Shown here one piece after another: positions 57,199 to 64,000 of a DNA stretch of 64,000 nt. Within the stretch, counting starts at the first letter, position 1. Every line of letters begins with the position of its first letter. A program made the position numbers and the translations under genes. Below the pieces are notes generated by a model. It did not search any database, had not been told where the DNA came from, and worked only from the letters and a program-made list of their open reading frames with translations. Source of the stretch: Sediminicoccus sp. KRV36 (GTDB lineage: Bacteria; Pseudomonadota; Alphaproteobacteria; Acetobacterales; Acetobacteraceae); contig NZ_CP085081.1 of the NCBI RefSeq assembly GCF_023243115.1, forward strand, positions 1,674,001-1,738,000, given 5' to 3'.

Positions 57199-58599
57199 TT
57201 ACGTGTCCGCGCCGCCCCGATAGGCCAGCCGCGCCATCTCGATCTGCGCCAATTTGGCGTGGAAGGCGCCCCAGTCATCGCTCTCGGCGATCGGCGCCCA
57301 GAGGGCTTCCACCTCCTCGATCAGCAGCGTCGCGGGGCCAGGGCCTTCAAAATGCGGGTGATCGCCGGCGGCGCGTTCGTAACCGGCCAGGGCCGCACGC
57401 ACCGGCGCCCAGGCGGCATGCGGATAGTCCCGGATGCGCCCGCCGCGCCAGTCGAAGAAAGCGCGCTCGAAGGGCGCTTCGCTCTCCAGCAGCGCGGTGA
57501 AGAACAGGCCGGAGAGTGCCGCATCCCGCTCCGCCTCGATGGGCTTCAGGCCCAGCCGCCACAGCACGCAGCGCGCGAACTCAGCCTGCACCAGGCCGCC
57601 GAAGCCATGCAGGGATTCCTCCAGCCGGGCCTTGAGGTCCGTCTCGCCCGCCAGCGGCAAGAGGCAGCCGCCCAGGCGCGCCAGGTTCCACAGCAGCGTC
57701 TCGGGCTGGCGGCCAAAGGCGTAGAGGCTGCCATAATCGAAATAGGCGGCCGTGAATTTCGGGTCGTAGGTCGGCAGGAAGCGCCAGGGGCCGTAGTCGA
57801 AGCTCTCGCCGGTGATGTTGATGTTGTCGGTGTTCAGCACGCCATGCACGAAGCCGGCCGCCATCCATTGCGCGCCCATCCGCGCCACGCGGCGGCAGAC
57901 TTCGGCGAAGAACAGCGCCGCGCGCTCGGGCTCGGCCTCGGCTGTGGCTTCGGGGATGTAGTGCCGCACCGCATGGGCCAGCAGCGCGCTGATCGCGGCC
58001 GCATCGCCCAGATAGGCGAAGCGCTGGAACGTCCCGATGCGGATGTGGGAATGGCTGAGGCGGACCAGCACCGCGGAACGCGTGGGGGAGGGTTCGTCAT
58101 TGCGCTGCAGATCCTCGCCCGTCTCGATCAGGGAGAAGCTTTTCGAGGTGTTGACGCCCAAGGCCTCCAGCAGCCGCGTCGCCAGGATTTCACGCACGCC
58201 GCCCTTCAGCGTGAGGCGCCCATCGGCGGTGCGGGACCAGGGCGTCTGGCCGCTGCCCTTGGTGCCGAAATCCAGCAGGCGGCCATCCTCAAGGTCATGC
58301 ATCTGGGCAAAGAGGAAGCCGCGCCCATCGCCCAGATCAGGGTTGTAGTGGCGGAATTGATGGCCGTGGTAGCGCAGCGCGAGGGGCTGCTCGAAGCTGC
58401 CGGGCAGGGGCTCGAGCCGGCCGAAATGGGCGATCCATTCGGCATCGCTCAGCCCATCCAGCCCGACCCGCGCGGCCCAGCGCTGCTCCCGGTGGCGCAG
58501 GATGTGCTGCGGGAAGCGGGCTGCCTCCACCACATCGAAGAATTCCCCGCCAAGTGCTGCGTGGGTGCGGGCGGGGCGGAATCCGGGGCTGATGGGCAT
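57199..58599 (-). CDS. selO: Protein adenylyltransferase SelO (YdiU)
   Basis: 466 residues, slightly short of the E. coli 478. SelO is a pseudokinase-fold enzyme that AMPylates proteins in redox stress. Markers: YHGHQFRHYNPDLGDGRGFLFAQ, DFGTKGSGQTPWSRTADGRLTLKGGVREIL, FVHGVLNTDNINITGESFDYGPWRFL, the last holding the metal-binding Asn/Asp. No C-terminal Cys-rich SelO tail is visible; the protein ends MARLAYRGGADT. Start 58599 lacks a strong ribosome-binding site; upstream in-frame starts exist but would overlap the promoter of the divergent VOC gene. Confidence 0.93.
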   Translation of the reverse strand: MPISPGFRPARTHAALGGEFFDVVEAARFPQHILRHREQRWAARVGLDGLSDAEWIAHFGRLEPLPGSFEQPLALRYHGHQFRHYNPDLGDGRGFLFAQMHDLEDGRLLDFGTKGSGQTPWSRTADGRLTLKGGVREILATRLLEALGVNTSKSFSLIETGEDLQRNDEPSPTRSAVLVRLSHSHIRIGTFQRFAYLGDAAAISALLAHAVRHYIPEATAEAEPERAALFFAEVCRRVARMGAQWMAAGFVHGVLNTDNINITGESFDYGPWRFLPTYDPKFTAAYFDYGSLYAFGRQPETLLWNLARLGGCLLPLAGETDLKARLEESLHGFGGLVQAEFARCVLWRLGLKPIEAERDAALSGLFFTALLESEAPFERAFFDWRGGRIRDYPHAAWAPVRAALAGYERAAGDHPHFEGPGPATLLIEEVEALWAPIAESDDWGAFHAKLAQIEMARLAYRGGADT

Positions 58600-58660
58600 G
58601 CGGGCAGTTATCGCAGAACTGGGGTTATGGGTAAGCTCTCCTCGAACACGGGAGGTCTCC

Positions 58661-59497
58661 ATGGCGCTGCAACACATCATCGGGCTGGATCACGTCGTTG
58701 TCTCGGTGCGGGACCTGGATGCGGCGGCCGCCGCCTGGCGGGCGCTGGGCTTCACCGTCTCGCCGCGCGGCACGCATAGCCCGCATATGGGCTCGGCCAA
58801 CTACACCATCATGTTCGGTGAGGATTACCTGGAGCTGCTCGGCGTGCTGGCACCGACCGAGCACAACGCCCCCATGCGCGAATGGCTGGCCACGCAGGAG
58901 GGGATCGAGCGCGCGGCCTTCACGGCGCTGGATGCGGCGGCGGGGGTGGCGGAATTGCAGGCGCGCGGCATCGCAGCCCTGGGCCCCATCGCGTTTGGCC
59001 GGCCGGTGGAATTGCCGGGCGGGGCCATGGCGGAGGCGCGCTTCAACGTGATGCGCTGGCCGGTGGGGCTGCGGCCGGGCGGTTTGCGCATCTTCGCCTG
59101 CCAGCATCTGACGCGGGAGAATGTCTGGGTGCCCGCGTTGCAGCAGCACGCGAATGGCGCCGCCCGCATCCTGCGCCTCGAAATGCTGACGGCCGATCCG
59201 GCCGCCGCCGCCGCCGAGATGGGCGCGCTGCTGGATCAATCCCCGCGGCAGGATGTGGATGGCGGCTGGGTGGTGCCAACGGGGCCAGGCCGGGCCGATC
59301 TGGTGTTTCTGGACCGCGCCATCCTCGCCCTGCGCCATCCGGGGATTTCGCTGGAGGGGCTGCCGGCCGAGGGTGCTGCGGCCCTGGTGCTCGGCACGCG
59401 GGATTATGCGGGTGCCGCGCGGGCGCTGGGTGTCTCGGTGGACGGCACCGTCGCGACGCGCGCCACGGGCGTGTTGCTTCGCTTCCTCGCCGTTTAG
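58661..59497 (+). CDS. VOC family (glyoxalase-like) protein
   Basis: 278 residues. First VOC module IIGLDHVVVSVRDLDAAAAAWRALGFTVSPRG (6-37) and YLELLGV; a second, weaker module begins LEMLTADPAAAAAEMGALLDQSP. His10 and Glu-containing EDYLELLG could bind a metal. Size and layout match the glyoxalase_3 / lactoylglutathione-lyase-like group, of unknown substrate in most bacteria. The start has GGAGG 6 nt upstream. Divergent from selO. Confidence 0.85.
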   Translation: MALQHIIGLDHVVVSVRDLDAAAAAWRALGFTVSPRGTHSPHMGSANYTIMFGEDYLELLGVLAPTEHNAPMREWLATQEGIERAAFTALDAAAGVAELQARGIAALGPIAFGRPVELPGGAMAEARFNVMRWPVGLRPGGLRIFACQHLTRENVWVPALQQHANGAARILRLEMLTADPAAAAAEMGALLDQSPRQDVDGGWVVPTGPGRADLVFLDRAILALRHPGISLEGLPAEGAAALVLGTRDYAGAARALGVSVDGTVATRATGVLLRFLAV

Positions 59498-59646
59498 CGG
59501 CCCCTCGCCGACACGGGGATCGGGGCAAAGAGGCCCTGAAAGGGTCGCCCAGGCTCCAGCCGCCTATCCCCGTGAGGACCGCGCACCGACGCGCGGCGCG
59601 GTGCCTCAGGTGTCGGCGTTCGCAGCATGGCGATGCGCCGGGCGCC

Positions 59647-60801
59647 TCAATCCGGGGATCTGAAACGCGCGCTGATCTCCTCATCCCAGCGGCGCAACAT
59701 GTAGGCGAGGGAAAGCGGCGAAAGGGGCGGGGCAAGTGGCCGCCTGGCGATCCGTTCGGCGGTCGCCGGCGGCAAGAGCTGGTTCCAGGCTGCGCGTTCC
59801 GTCGTGCTCAGCACGCCATCCGCCACAACGGCCAATTCAGGAACGCTGCCGGGCAGCAGGCCACGCCCGAAGCCATTCAGCTGGACCTCCGGTTGGAACA
59901 AATACTCGGCCAGTGCCGCAACCACGGGAAGCCGTTCGGGTGGGACATGCCGGGGCACCGCGAGAAACAGGCCGAGCGGCAACAGCGGTCCGTCTTCGAA
60001 CAATTCGAAGCGGGTATCCTCCGGCAGCAGGCCCGTCGTGCGCTCGCGCAGGAAGGTGGACAGCAGGGCGGGCAGCATGTCGCAGCCCTCTTCGGCCATT
60101 TCCTCCAGCGCCGCCGTGGCCGAGGTGGGGTAATAGGGCACATGGCGGCCGAGTTCGGCCAGAAAGCCCCAAGTATGCTCCCAGCCCTTCTGCGGATCGC
60201 CCGGGTCCATGTCGCCCAGCAGATAGGGCAGGGCCGAGATGAATTGCAGCCCCAGCAGGGATTGCGCCGGGCGGGGGTAGAGGAAGCGTCCCGGGTTCTG
60301 CCGCGCATATTCCAGCAGGTTGGGGGCCGTGCGCGGCGGGTTGGGCAGCGCGGCGCTGCGGTGCAGCAGCAAAGGTCCACCCGGGGCGGCCGCCACCACC
60401 ACGGCGATGTCCTGGGCCAGCGGCGCCAGAAGCTCGGCACTGCGGCTCCCCAGCGGCCCGCCCACCCGGCGGAGGGGGGCGGGGAGCGGCTGCCAGAGCT
60501 CCCGCGTCGCGCCGATGACCAGGCCTGCCGTATCCGTCAGCACCGCATCGGCGATGGGCTGGCCGGCGCGAACGACCTCGGCGAAGGGGCCGCCGATCCA
60601 GGCCGGCTCGGCCCGCAGGATATCCACTTGGCGGATCAGCTCCGGTTTCGCCGCGGCAAAGCCGGCCACCAGGGGGGCCATGCGCGGCAGACTCTCCCCT
60701 GCCACCACCACGCGCAGCGCAAGCGGCAAGTCCTGCCCGCGCGCAATGCGGGGGCAGGCGAGGGGCAAAGCCAGAACGGCCCGGCGGGAGAGGAGCATCA
60801 C
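59647..60801 (-). CDS. Secreted SBP-like protein paired with GH8 glycanase, copy A
   Basis: 384 residues from a GTG at 60801 (overlapping the GH8 stop as GTGA); an ATG at 60798 is the alternative. Signal peptide RRAVLALPLACPRIARGQ. The mature protein begins LPLALRVVVAGESLPRMAPLVAGFAAAKPEL and includes DILRAEPAWIGGPFAEVVRAGQPIADAVLTDTAG, which looks like an extracellular solute-binding fold. GLQFISALPYLLGDMDPGDPQKGWEHTWGFLAELG and LAYMLRRWDEEISARFR are shared with copy B. No ABC membrane genes are nearby; pairing with a secreted glycanase suggests it senses or binds the released glycan. Function unknown. Confidence 0.7.
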   Translation of the reverse strand: MMLLSRRAVLALPLACPRIARGQDLPLALRVVVAGESLPRMAPLVAGFAAAKPELIRQVDILRAEPAWIGGPFAEVVRAGQPIADAVLTDTAGLVIGATRELWQPLPAPLRRVGGPLGSRSAELLAPLAQDIAVVVAAAPGGPLLLHRSAALPNPPRTAPNLLEYARQNPGRFLYPRPAQSLLGLQFISALPYLLGDMDPGDPQKGWEHTWGFLAELGRHVPYYPTSATAALEEMAEEGCDMLPALLSTFLRERTTGLLPEDTRFELFEDGPLLPLGLFLAVPRHVPPERLPVVAALAEYLFQPEVQLNGFGRGLLPGSVPELAVVADGVLSTTERAAWNQLLPPATAERIARRPLAPPLSPLSLAYMLRRWDEEISARFRSPD

Positions 60802-62093
60802 GGCGCCCCCTGCGCGAACACCACCCGTGACGTGCCGCGAATGCCGGACGGATTGCGAAAGGGCGGGCGGGAGTAGCTTGGGGGCGGCGATGCGCTCGCT
60901 TCGCGTTCCGGCCGTGCGAAGATCCGCGCCAGGAAAGCCCGCCCTTGTTCGATGAAGCCGGGGTCCGGCGGGGATTCTGGAATGGGGATCGGCGGAGTCA
61001 GCGCGGGCGCCTCCAGCGGCATGGTTGTGGCGATCCGCGTCTGCAGCACCAGTGCCGCGCCGAAGTAGTCCGGCGCCTGGGCCACGCGAACCGCGGGCAG
61101 CCCGTCCTCGCCCGCACGCAGCCGGGCGAGGGCCTGCACTGCCTGGATGCCCGCATGGCCGCGATAGGGCGCGATCTCGCCAGTGCGCAAATCCACCCAG
61201 GCTGGCGGGTGGAAGGCGTGGCTGGGGGAGTCCCAGAACAGCCGCGCCGCCGTCAGCGTCGGCCCATCCAAGTGCTGCCAGGCCAGGTTGAGGGGGATGC
61301 GCAGCGCATCCCAGGAAAACCGCCCCGGCCAGTTGAGGGCTGGCGACGGCCGGCCACCCCCCACGGGGATCAGCATCCAGTCCGGCGGCAGGCGCCAGCG
61401 GCCATAACTGGCCCAGAGCAGGATGCCCAGCGCATCACGCTCCAGCAACGCCCAGCGCGGATCGGGTGCCACGCGGGACAGCGCCCGCAAGGCCGGAAAG
61501 GCATAGTAGGAGAGGTTGATCGTCACGCCCTCGCGCGAGGTAAAGCCGCGCGTGCCGGGAAGCAGAAGCTGCCGCCCTTCGAATTCGCGCACGCAGCAGC
61601 GCAGCACGCCGCGCGCGATGCGCTCGGCCGCCGCGCGGTATTCGGGCACCTGCCAACGCTCGGCCGCGCGCAGCAGCGCCCAGGCGATGAAGATATCGCC
61701 ATCGGTCGCGTTGTTCTGATCCGCCACGGGGATCTCGCGATGCGGGTCGTAGCGCCAGGCATGCAGCCCATCGCCCGGCCGGGCGAGGTTCTCCCGGGTC
61801 CAGTTCCAGATCGCTTCGAAACGCGGGCGATCATTGAAATGGACGGCGAAGAACAGGCCATAGCCCTGACCCTCGCTGTGCGAGATGCCGCCATTGGCGG
61901 TGTCAATCACCCGGCCATCCTCCAGCACATAGCGGCGGATGAAACTCGTCCATTCCGAGGCGGGCGTGGCGGTGGAGGAGGCGATCGCGGAGAGAGGTGG
62001 GGCTAAGCCGGCCAGCAAGACCAGCACACACCAGAACAACCCCAGGCTTCCTGGGTGCAACCGATCATGGACGGGGCGGGGCAGCCTGACCAT
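60798..62093 (-). CDS. GH8 family glycosyl hydrolase (endoglucanase/BcsZ-like), copy A
   Basis: 431 residues. An N-terminal hydrophobic segment (FWCVLVLLAGLAPPLSAIA, 20-38) serves as signal peptide or anchor. GH8 core: general acid Glu74 in NGGISHSEGQGYGLFFAV, NNATDGDIFIAWALLRAAERW (Asp131-Asp133), INLSYYAFPALRAL, and the late SWDALRIPLNLAW. BcsZ-type GH8 enzymes cut cellulose during its secretion. The C-terminal Pro-rich tail has no known domain. Its upstream 122 bp hold an inverted repeat. No bcsA/bcsB is in the window, but the partner module continues past the right edge. Confidence 0.88.
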   Translation of the reverse strand: MVRLPRPVHDRLHPGSLGLFWCVLVLLAGLAPPLSAIASSTATPASEWTSFIRRYVLEDGRVIDTANGGISHSEGQGYGLFFAVHFNDRPRFEAIWNWTRENLARPGDGLHAWRYDPHREIPVADQNNATDGDIFIAWALLRAAERWQVPEYRAAAERIARGVLRCCVREFEGRQLLLPGTRGFTSREGVTINLSYYAFPALRALSRVAPDPRWALLERDALGILLWASYGRWRLPPDWMLIPVGGGRPSPALNWPGRFSWDALRIPLNLAWQHLDGPTLTAARLFWDSPSHAFHPPAWVDLRTGEIAPYRGHAGIQAVQALARLRAGEDGLPAVRVAQAPDYFGAALVLQTRIATTMPLEAPALTPPIPIPESPPDPGFIEQGRAFLARIFARPEREASASPPPSYSRPPFRNPSGIRGTSRVVFAQGAP

Positions 62094-62131
62094 GCGGGGG
62101 ACTATGCGTCCGGCATGGAGTTGCGACCTAG

Positions 62132-62153
62132 TTCATTCTGAAAACCGAATGAA
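62132..62153. promoter_or_regulatory. Inverted repeat TTCATTC-N8-GAATGAA
   Basis: AT-rich inverted repeat in the 122-bp gap upstream of GH8 copy A, about 40 bp from its start. The surrounding 30 bp is much more AT-rich than average, fitting a promoter with operator for the downstream module. Confidence 0.4.
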
Positions 62154-62215
62154 AATGTAACCTCGACCCCATGAGTCCGACCGGCAGCCGAGGTGACATG
62201 CCGCGGCCCGCCGCC

Positions 62216-63370
62216 TCAGCGCGGCCGACGAAACCGCGCGCCAATCTGCTCATCCCAGCGCCGCATCATGTAGGCCAGCCGGTCCGGGGAAAGCGGTGGA
62301 ACCAGCGGCGCCCCGGCGATACTCCCGGCAGTCACCGGCGGCAGAAGGGTGTCCCAGGCGGCGCGCTCGATGGGGCTCAACATGCCATCGGCGGCCACGC
62401 TCAATTCGGCCGCGGCACCGGGCAGCAGGCCGCGCCCGAAGCCCTGCCTCTGGATCTCGGGCCGCAGCAGAAAATCGGCGAGGCTACTGATCGCGGGCAG
62501 CAAGGTCACAGAAACCCGCTGTGGCACGGCCAGGAACAGACCGAGCGGGATCAAGGGGCCATTGTCGAACAGGGTGAATCGCACCTGCTCCGGCAGGCCG
62601 CCATTGGCGCGCTCCCGCAGATAGGTGGTGAGCAGGGCGGGCAGCAGCTCGCAGCGGCCACTGGCCAATTCCTCGACGGCAGCGGCGCTGGAGCTGGCGT
62701 AGAAGCTGACATGCTCGCCCAGCTCCTCCAGATAGGCCCAGCTGCGTGCCCAGCCGCGGGCCGGGTCGGCCGGGTCGGTATCGCCGAGCAGATGCGGCAG
62801 GGCCGAGATGAATTGCAGCCCCAATTGGGACTCGCCGGGCCTGGCATAGAGGAAGCGGCGCGGCCGCTCGCGCGCGAAATCGAGCAGCGCGGCGGCGGTC
62901 CGGGGCACGGCGGGCAGATCATGCAGGCTGTGCAGCAGCAGCGGCCCGCCGGGTGCCGCCGAAACCACCGTCGCGATCTCCCCCGCGAGGGGGGACATCA
63001 GCCCGTTGCGCCGCGCCACCTCCGCCCCGCCCAGCGCGCGCATATCGGCGGGAAGGTTCTGCCAGAGCTGCTGGGCCGCGCCGAGCACCAGCCCGACATT
63101 GTCGGTCAGCACGGCATCCGTCAGGGCGCGGCCGGCCTGCTGCTCGGTCGCGAAGGCGCCGGCGATCCAGCCGGCCTGCGCCCCCTGGACCGAGAATTCG
63201 CCCACCATCCGGGGGCTTTGCCGCGCGAAATCGCGCAGCACAGCCAGCAGCGGTTCGGGGCTGTCAGCGGCCACGACGACACGCAGCGCGGGGGGGGGCG
63301 GCTGGGCGCGCAGGGCGACGGGACAGCCAAGCCCGGCGGCGAGGAGCGCCCGGCGGGAGAATCCGTTCAT
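62216..63370 (-). CDS. Secreted SBP-like protein paired with GH8 glycanase, copy B
   Basis: 384 residues, the same length as copy A. Signal peptide MNGFSRRALLAAGLGCPVALRAQ. It aligns with copy A along its whole length (ALRVVVAADSPEPLLAVLRDFA, GLQFISALPHLLGDTDPADPARGWARSWAYLEELG, PPLSPDRLAYMMRRWDEQIGARFR). The ATG overlaps the GH8 stop by 4 bp. A run of nine C (coding Pro) sits just past the signal peptide and is a slippage hotspot. Function unknown. Confidence 0.7.
   Translation of the reverse strand: MNGFSRRALLAAGLGCPVALRAQPPPPALRVVVAADSPEPLLAVLRDFARQSPRMVGEFSVQGAQAGWIAGAFATEQQAGRALTDAVLTDNVGLVLGAAQQLWQNLPADMRALGGAEVARRNGLMSPLAGEIATVVSAAPGGPLLLHSLHDLPAVPRTAAALLDFARERPRRFLYARPGESQLGLQFISALPHLLGDTDPADPARGWARSWAYLEELGEHVSFYASSSAAAVEELASGRCELLPALLTTYLRERANGGLPEQVRFTLFDNGPLIPLGLFLAVPQRVSVTLLPAISSLADFLLRPEIQRQGFGRGLLPGAAAELSVAADGMLSPIERAAWDTLLPPVTAGSIAGAPLVPPLSPDRLAYMMRRWDEQIGARFRRPR
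63290..63298 (-). repeat. Homopolymer C9 in coding sequence
   Basis: Nine consecutive G on the plus strand, read as C9 (codons for Pro-Pro-Pro in AQPPPPALR) at about residues 25-27 of SBP-like copy B. A one-base change would frameshift the protein near its start. Confidence 0.9.
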
Positions 63371-64000
63371 CGGCGGCTCCGATCCACAAGTTCTGGCGGC
63401 GTGGCGCGCGGGCCACCGGGCACCAGGAAGGCCGGGCGGGCCCAATTGGGTTCGGCGGGCTCTGTCGGCAGGGGGCGCAGCCGCCAGGGAATGACCGGCA
63501 GGCCGATGCCAAAGGCACGGCGCTCGGGCGGTGGCGCGGGCGGGGGGAGCGGCAGCGGGATGAAGGCTGGCGCCTCGGGCGGGGTCGCGGCCGCGATGCG
63601 CGCCTGCAGGATCAGCGCGGCGCCGTAGTAATCCGGCGCATCGGCGACCAGCGGCGGCGCTACGCTGCCATCCCCCGCCCGCGCACGGGCCAGGCCATAG
63701 ATGGCTTGCACCCCGGCATGGGCGGTGTAGGGCGCTACGCGGTCACTGCGCAGATCTACCCAGGCGGGGATTCGGCCGTTGAAGGCCGGGTCGCTCCAGA
63801 AGCGGCGCGCGGCGTCCAGCGTCGGCTCCTCCGGATGGGTCCAGGCCAGGTTGAGCGCGATCCGGATCGCATCCCAGGAGAAGCGCGTGGGCCGGCCAAC
63901 CGCCAGGGTCGGCCCCGAGCCGGGTGAGGCGGGCAGGAAAAGCCAGTCCGGCGGAAGGCGCCAGCGGCCGAATTCCGCCTGGCGCATCAGCGCCAGGGCG
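63367..64000 (-). CDS. GH8 family glycosyl hydrolase, copy B (5' part outside window)
   Basis: Only the C-terminal part (about 210 codons) is inside the window; the frame stays open to 64000. GRWRLPPDWLFLPASPGSG, RFSWDAIRIALNLAW, RIPAWVDLRSDRVAPYTAHAGVQAIYGLARARAGD and APDYYGAALILQARIA match the second half of copy A (GRWRLPPDWMLIPVGGG, RFSWDALRIPLNLAW, APDYFGAALVLQTRIA). The Pro-rich tail again shows no domain. It is the first gene seen of the second module; catalytic Glu/Asp lie beyond the edge. Confidence 0.85.
   Translation of the reverse strand, partial: ALALMRQAEFGRWRLPPDWLFLPASPGSGPTLAVGRPTRFSWDAIRIALNLAWTHPEEPTLDAARRFWSDPAFNGRIPAWVDLRSDRVAPYTAHAGVQAIYGLARARAGDGSVAPPLVADAPDYYGAALILQARIAAATPPEAPAFIPLPLPPPAPPPERRAFGIGLPVIPWRLRPLPTEPAEPNWARPAFLVPGGPRATPPELVDRSRR

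Noticed and set aside
1..64000. CRISPR arrays, tRNA or rRNA genes, prophage or integrase-bounded island
   Set aside because: None was recognisable on reading both strands; short tRNA-like folds could still be missed without a covariance search.

Overview
The window is high-GC DNA from an alphaproteobacterium, most likely a soil or water member of the Acetobacteraceae (Roseomonas-like). The basis is the extreme GC3, the alphaproteobacterial gene orders rplM-rpsI-argC and hom-...-glpX-recJ, a class I PHA synthase, and three orphan Bug-family solute receptors. Placement below class is inference. No tRNA, rRNA, CRISPR array, complete IS element or prophage was seen.

Layout. 1-9.9 kb: a CHAP-domain protein cut by the window edge, a RidA protein, and a minus-strand run (SGNH hydrolase, two unknown proteins, MFS transporter, Gfo/Idh oxidoreductase, YddA/SbmA-like ABC protein with a degenerate ATPase site). 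This run diverges from an OpgC-like membrane acyltransferase and a second, degenerate SGNH protein. 10-20.6 kb: a catabolic island with an amidase, two flavin monooxygenases, a Bug receptor, a two-subunit molybdenum hydroxylase, a dihydroxyphthalate-decarboxylase-like protein and an SDR lacking its catalytic residues. It looks like aromatic or N-heteroaromatic breakdown. 20.8-24.5 kb: a cyanate/nitrate-type ABC transporter ending in cyanase, i.e. import of cyanate followed by detoxification and nitrogen supply. 24.6-28 kb: aspartate dehydrogenase, then a metzincin-like protease and a DUF900 hydrolase. 28-35.3 kb: a minus-strand operon with a Bug receptor, an IlvD/Edd dehydratase, an NAD(P)-binding protein, an M20 amidohydrolase and four consecutive half-size CHR transporter proteins (two tandem pairs).

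35.4-37.5 kb: rplM, rpsI, argC. 37.5-41.2 kb: the YcjX/YcjF pair, a lone DUF4096 transposase-derived protein and a gamma-carbonic anhydrase. 41.2-43.6 kb: four consecutive overlapping lipoprotein genes, at least three clearly paralogous. 43.6-52.2 kb: phaC, a proline-rich lipoprotein, an aminotransferase, hom, a SIMPL protein, glpX and recJ. 52.3-57.2 kb: a PhnSTU-type 2-aminoethylphosphonate transporter and a third Bug receptor. 57.2-59.5 kb: SelO and a VOC protein. 59.6-64 kb: two tandem copies of a GH8 glycanase plus SBP-like protein module, the second cut by the window end; cellulose or other exopolysaccharide genes may lie beyond the edge.

The most novel-looking items are the tandem GH8/SBP-like modules, the lipoprotein array, the OpgC/SGNH divergon with its symmetrical promoter, the N-C-N-C CHR array coupled to a peptidase, and the degenerate ABC and SDR enzymes.
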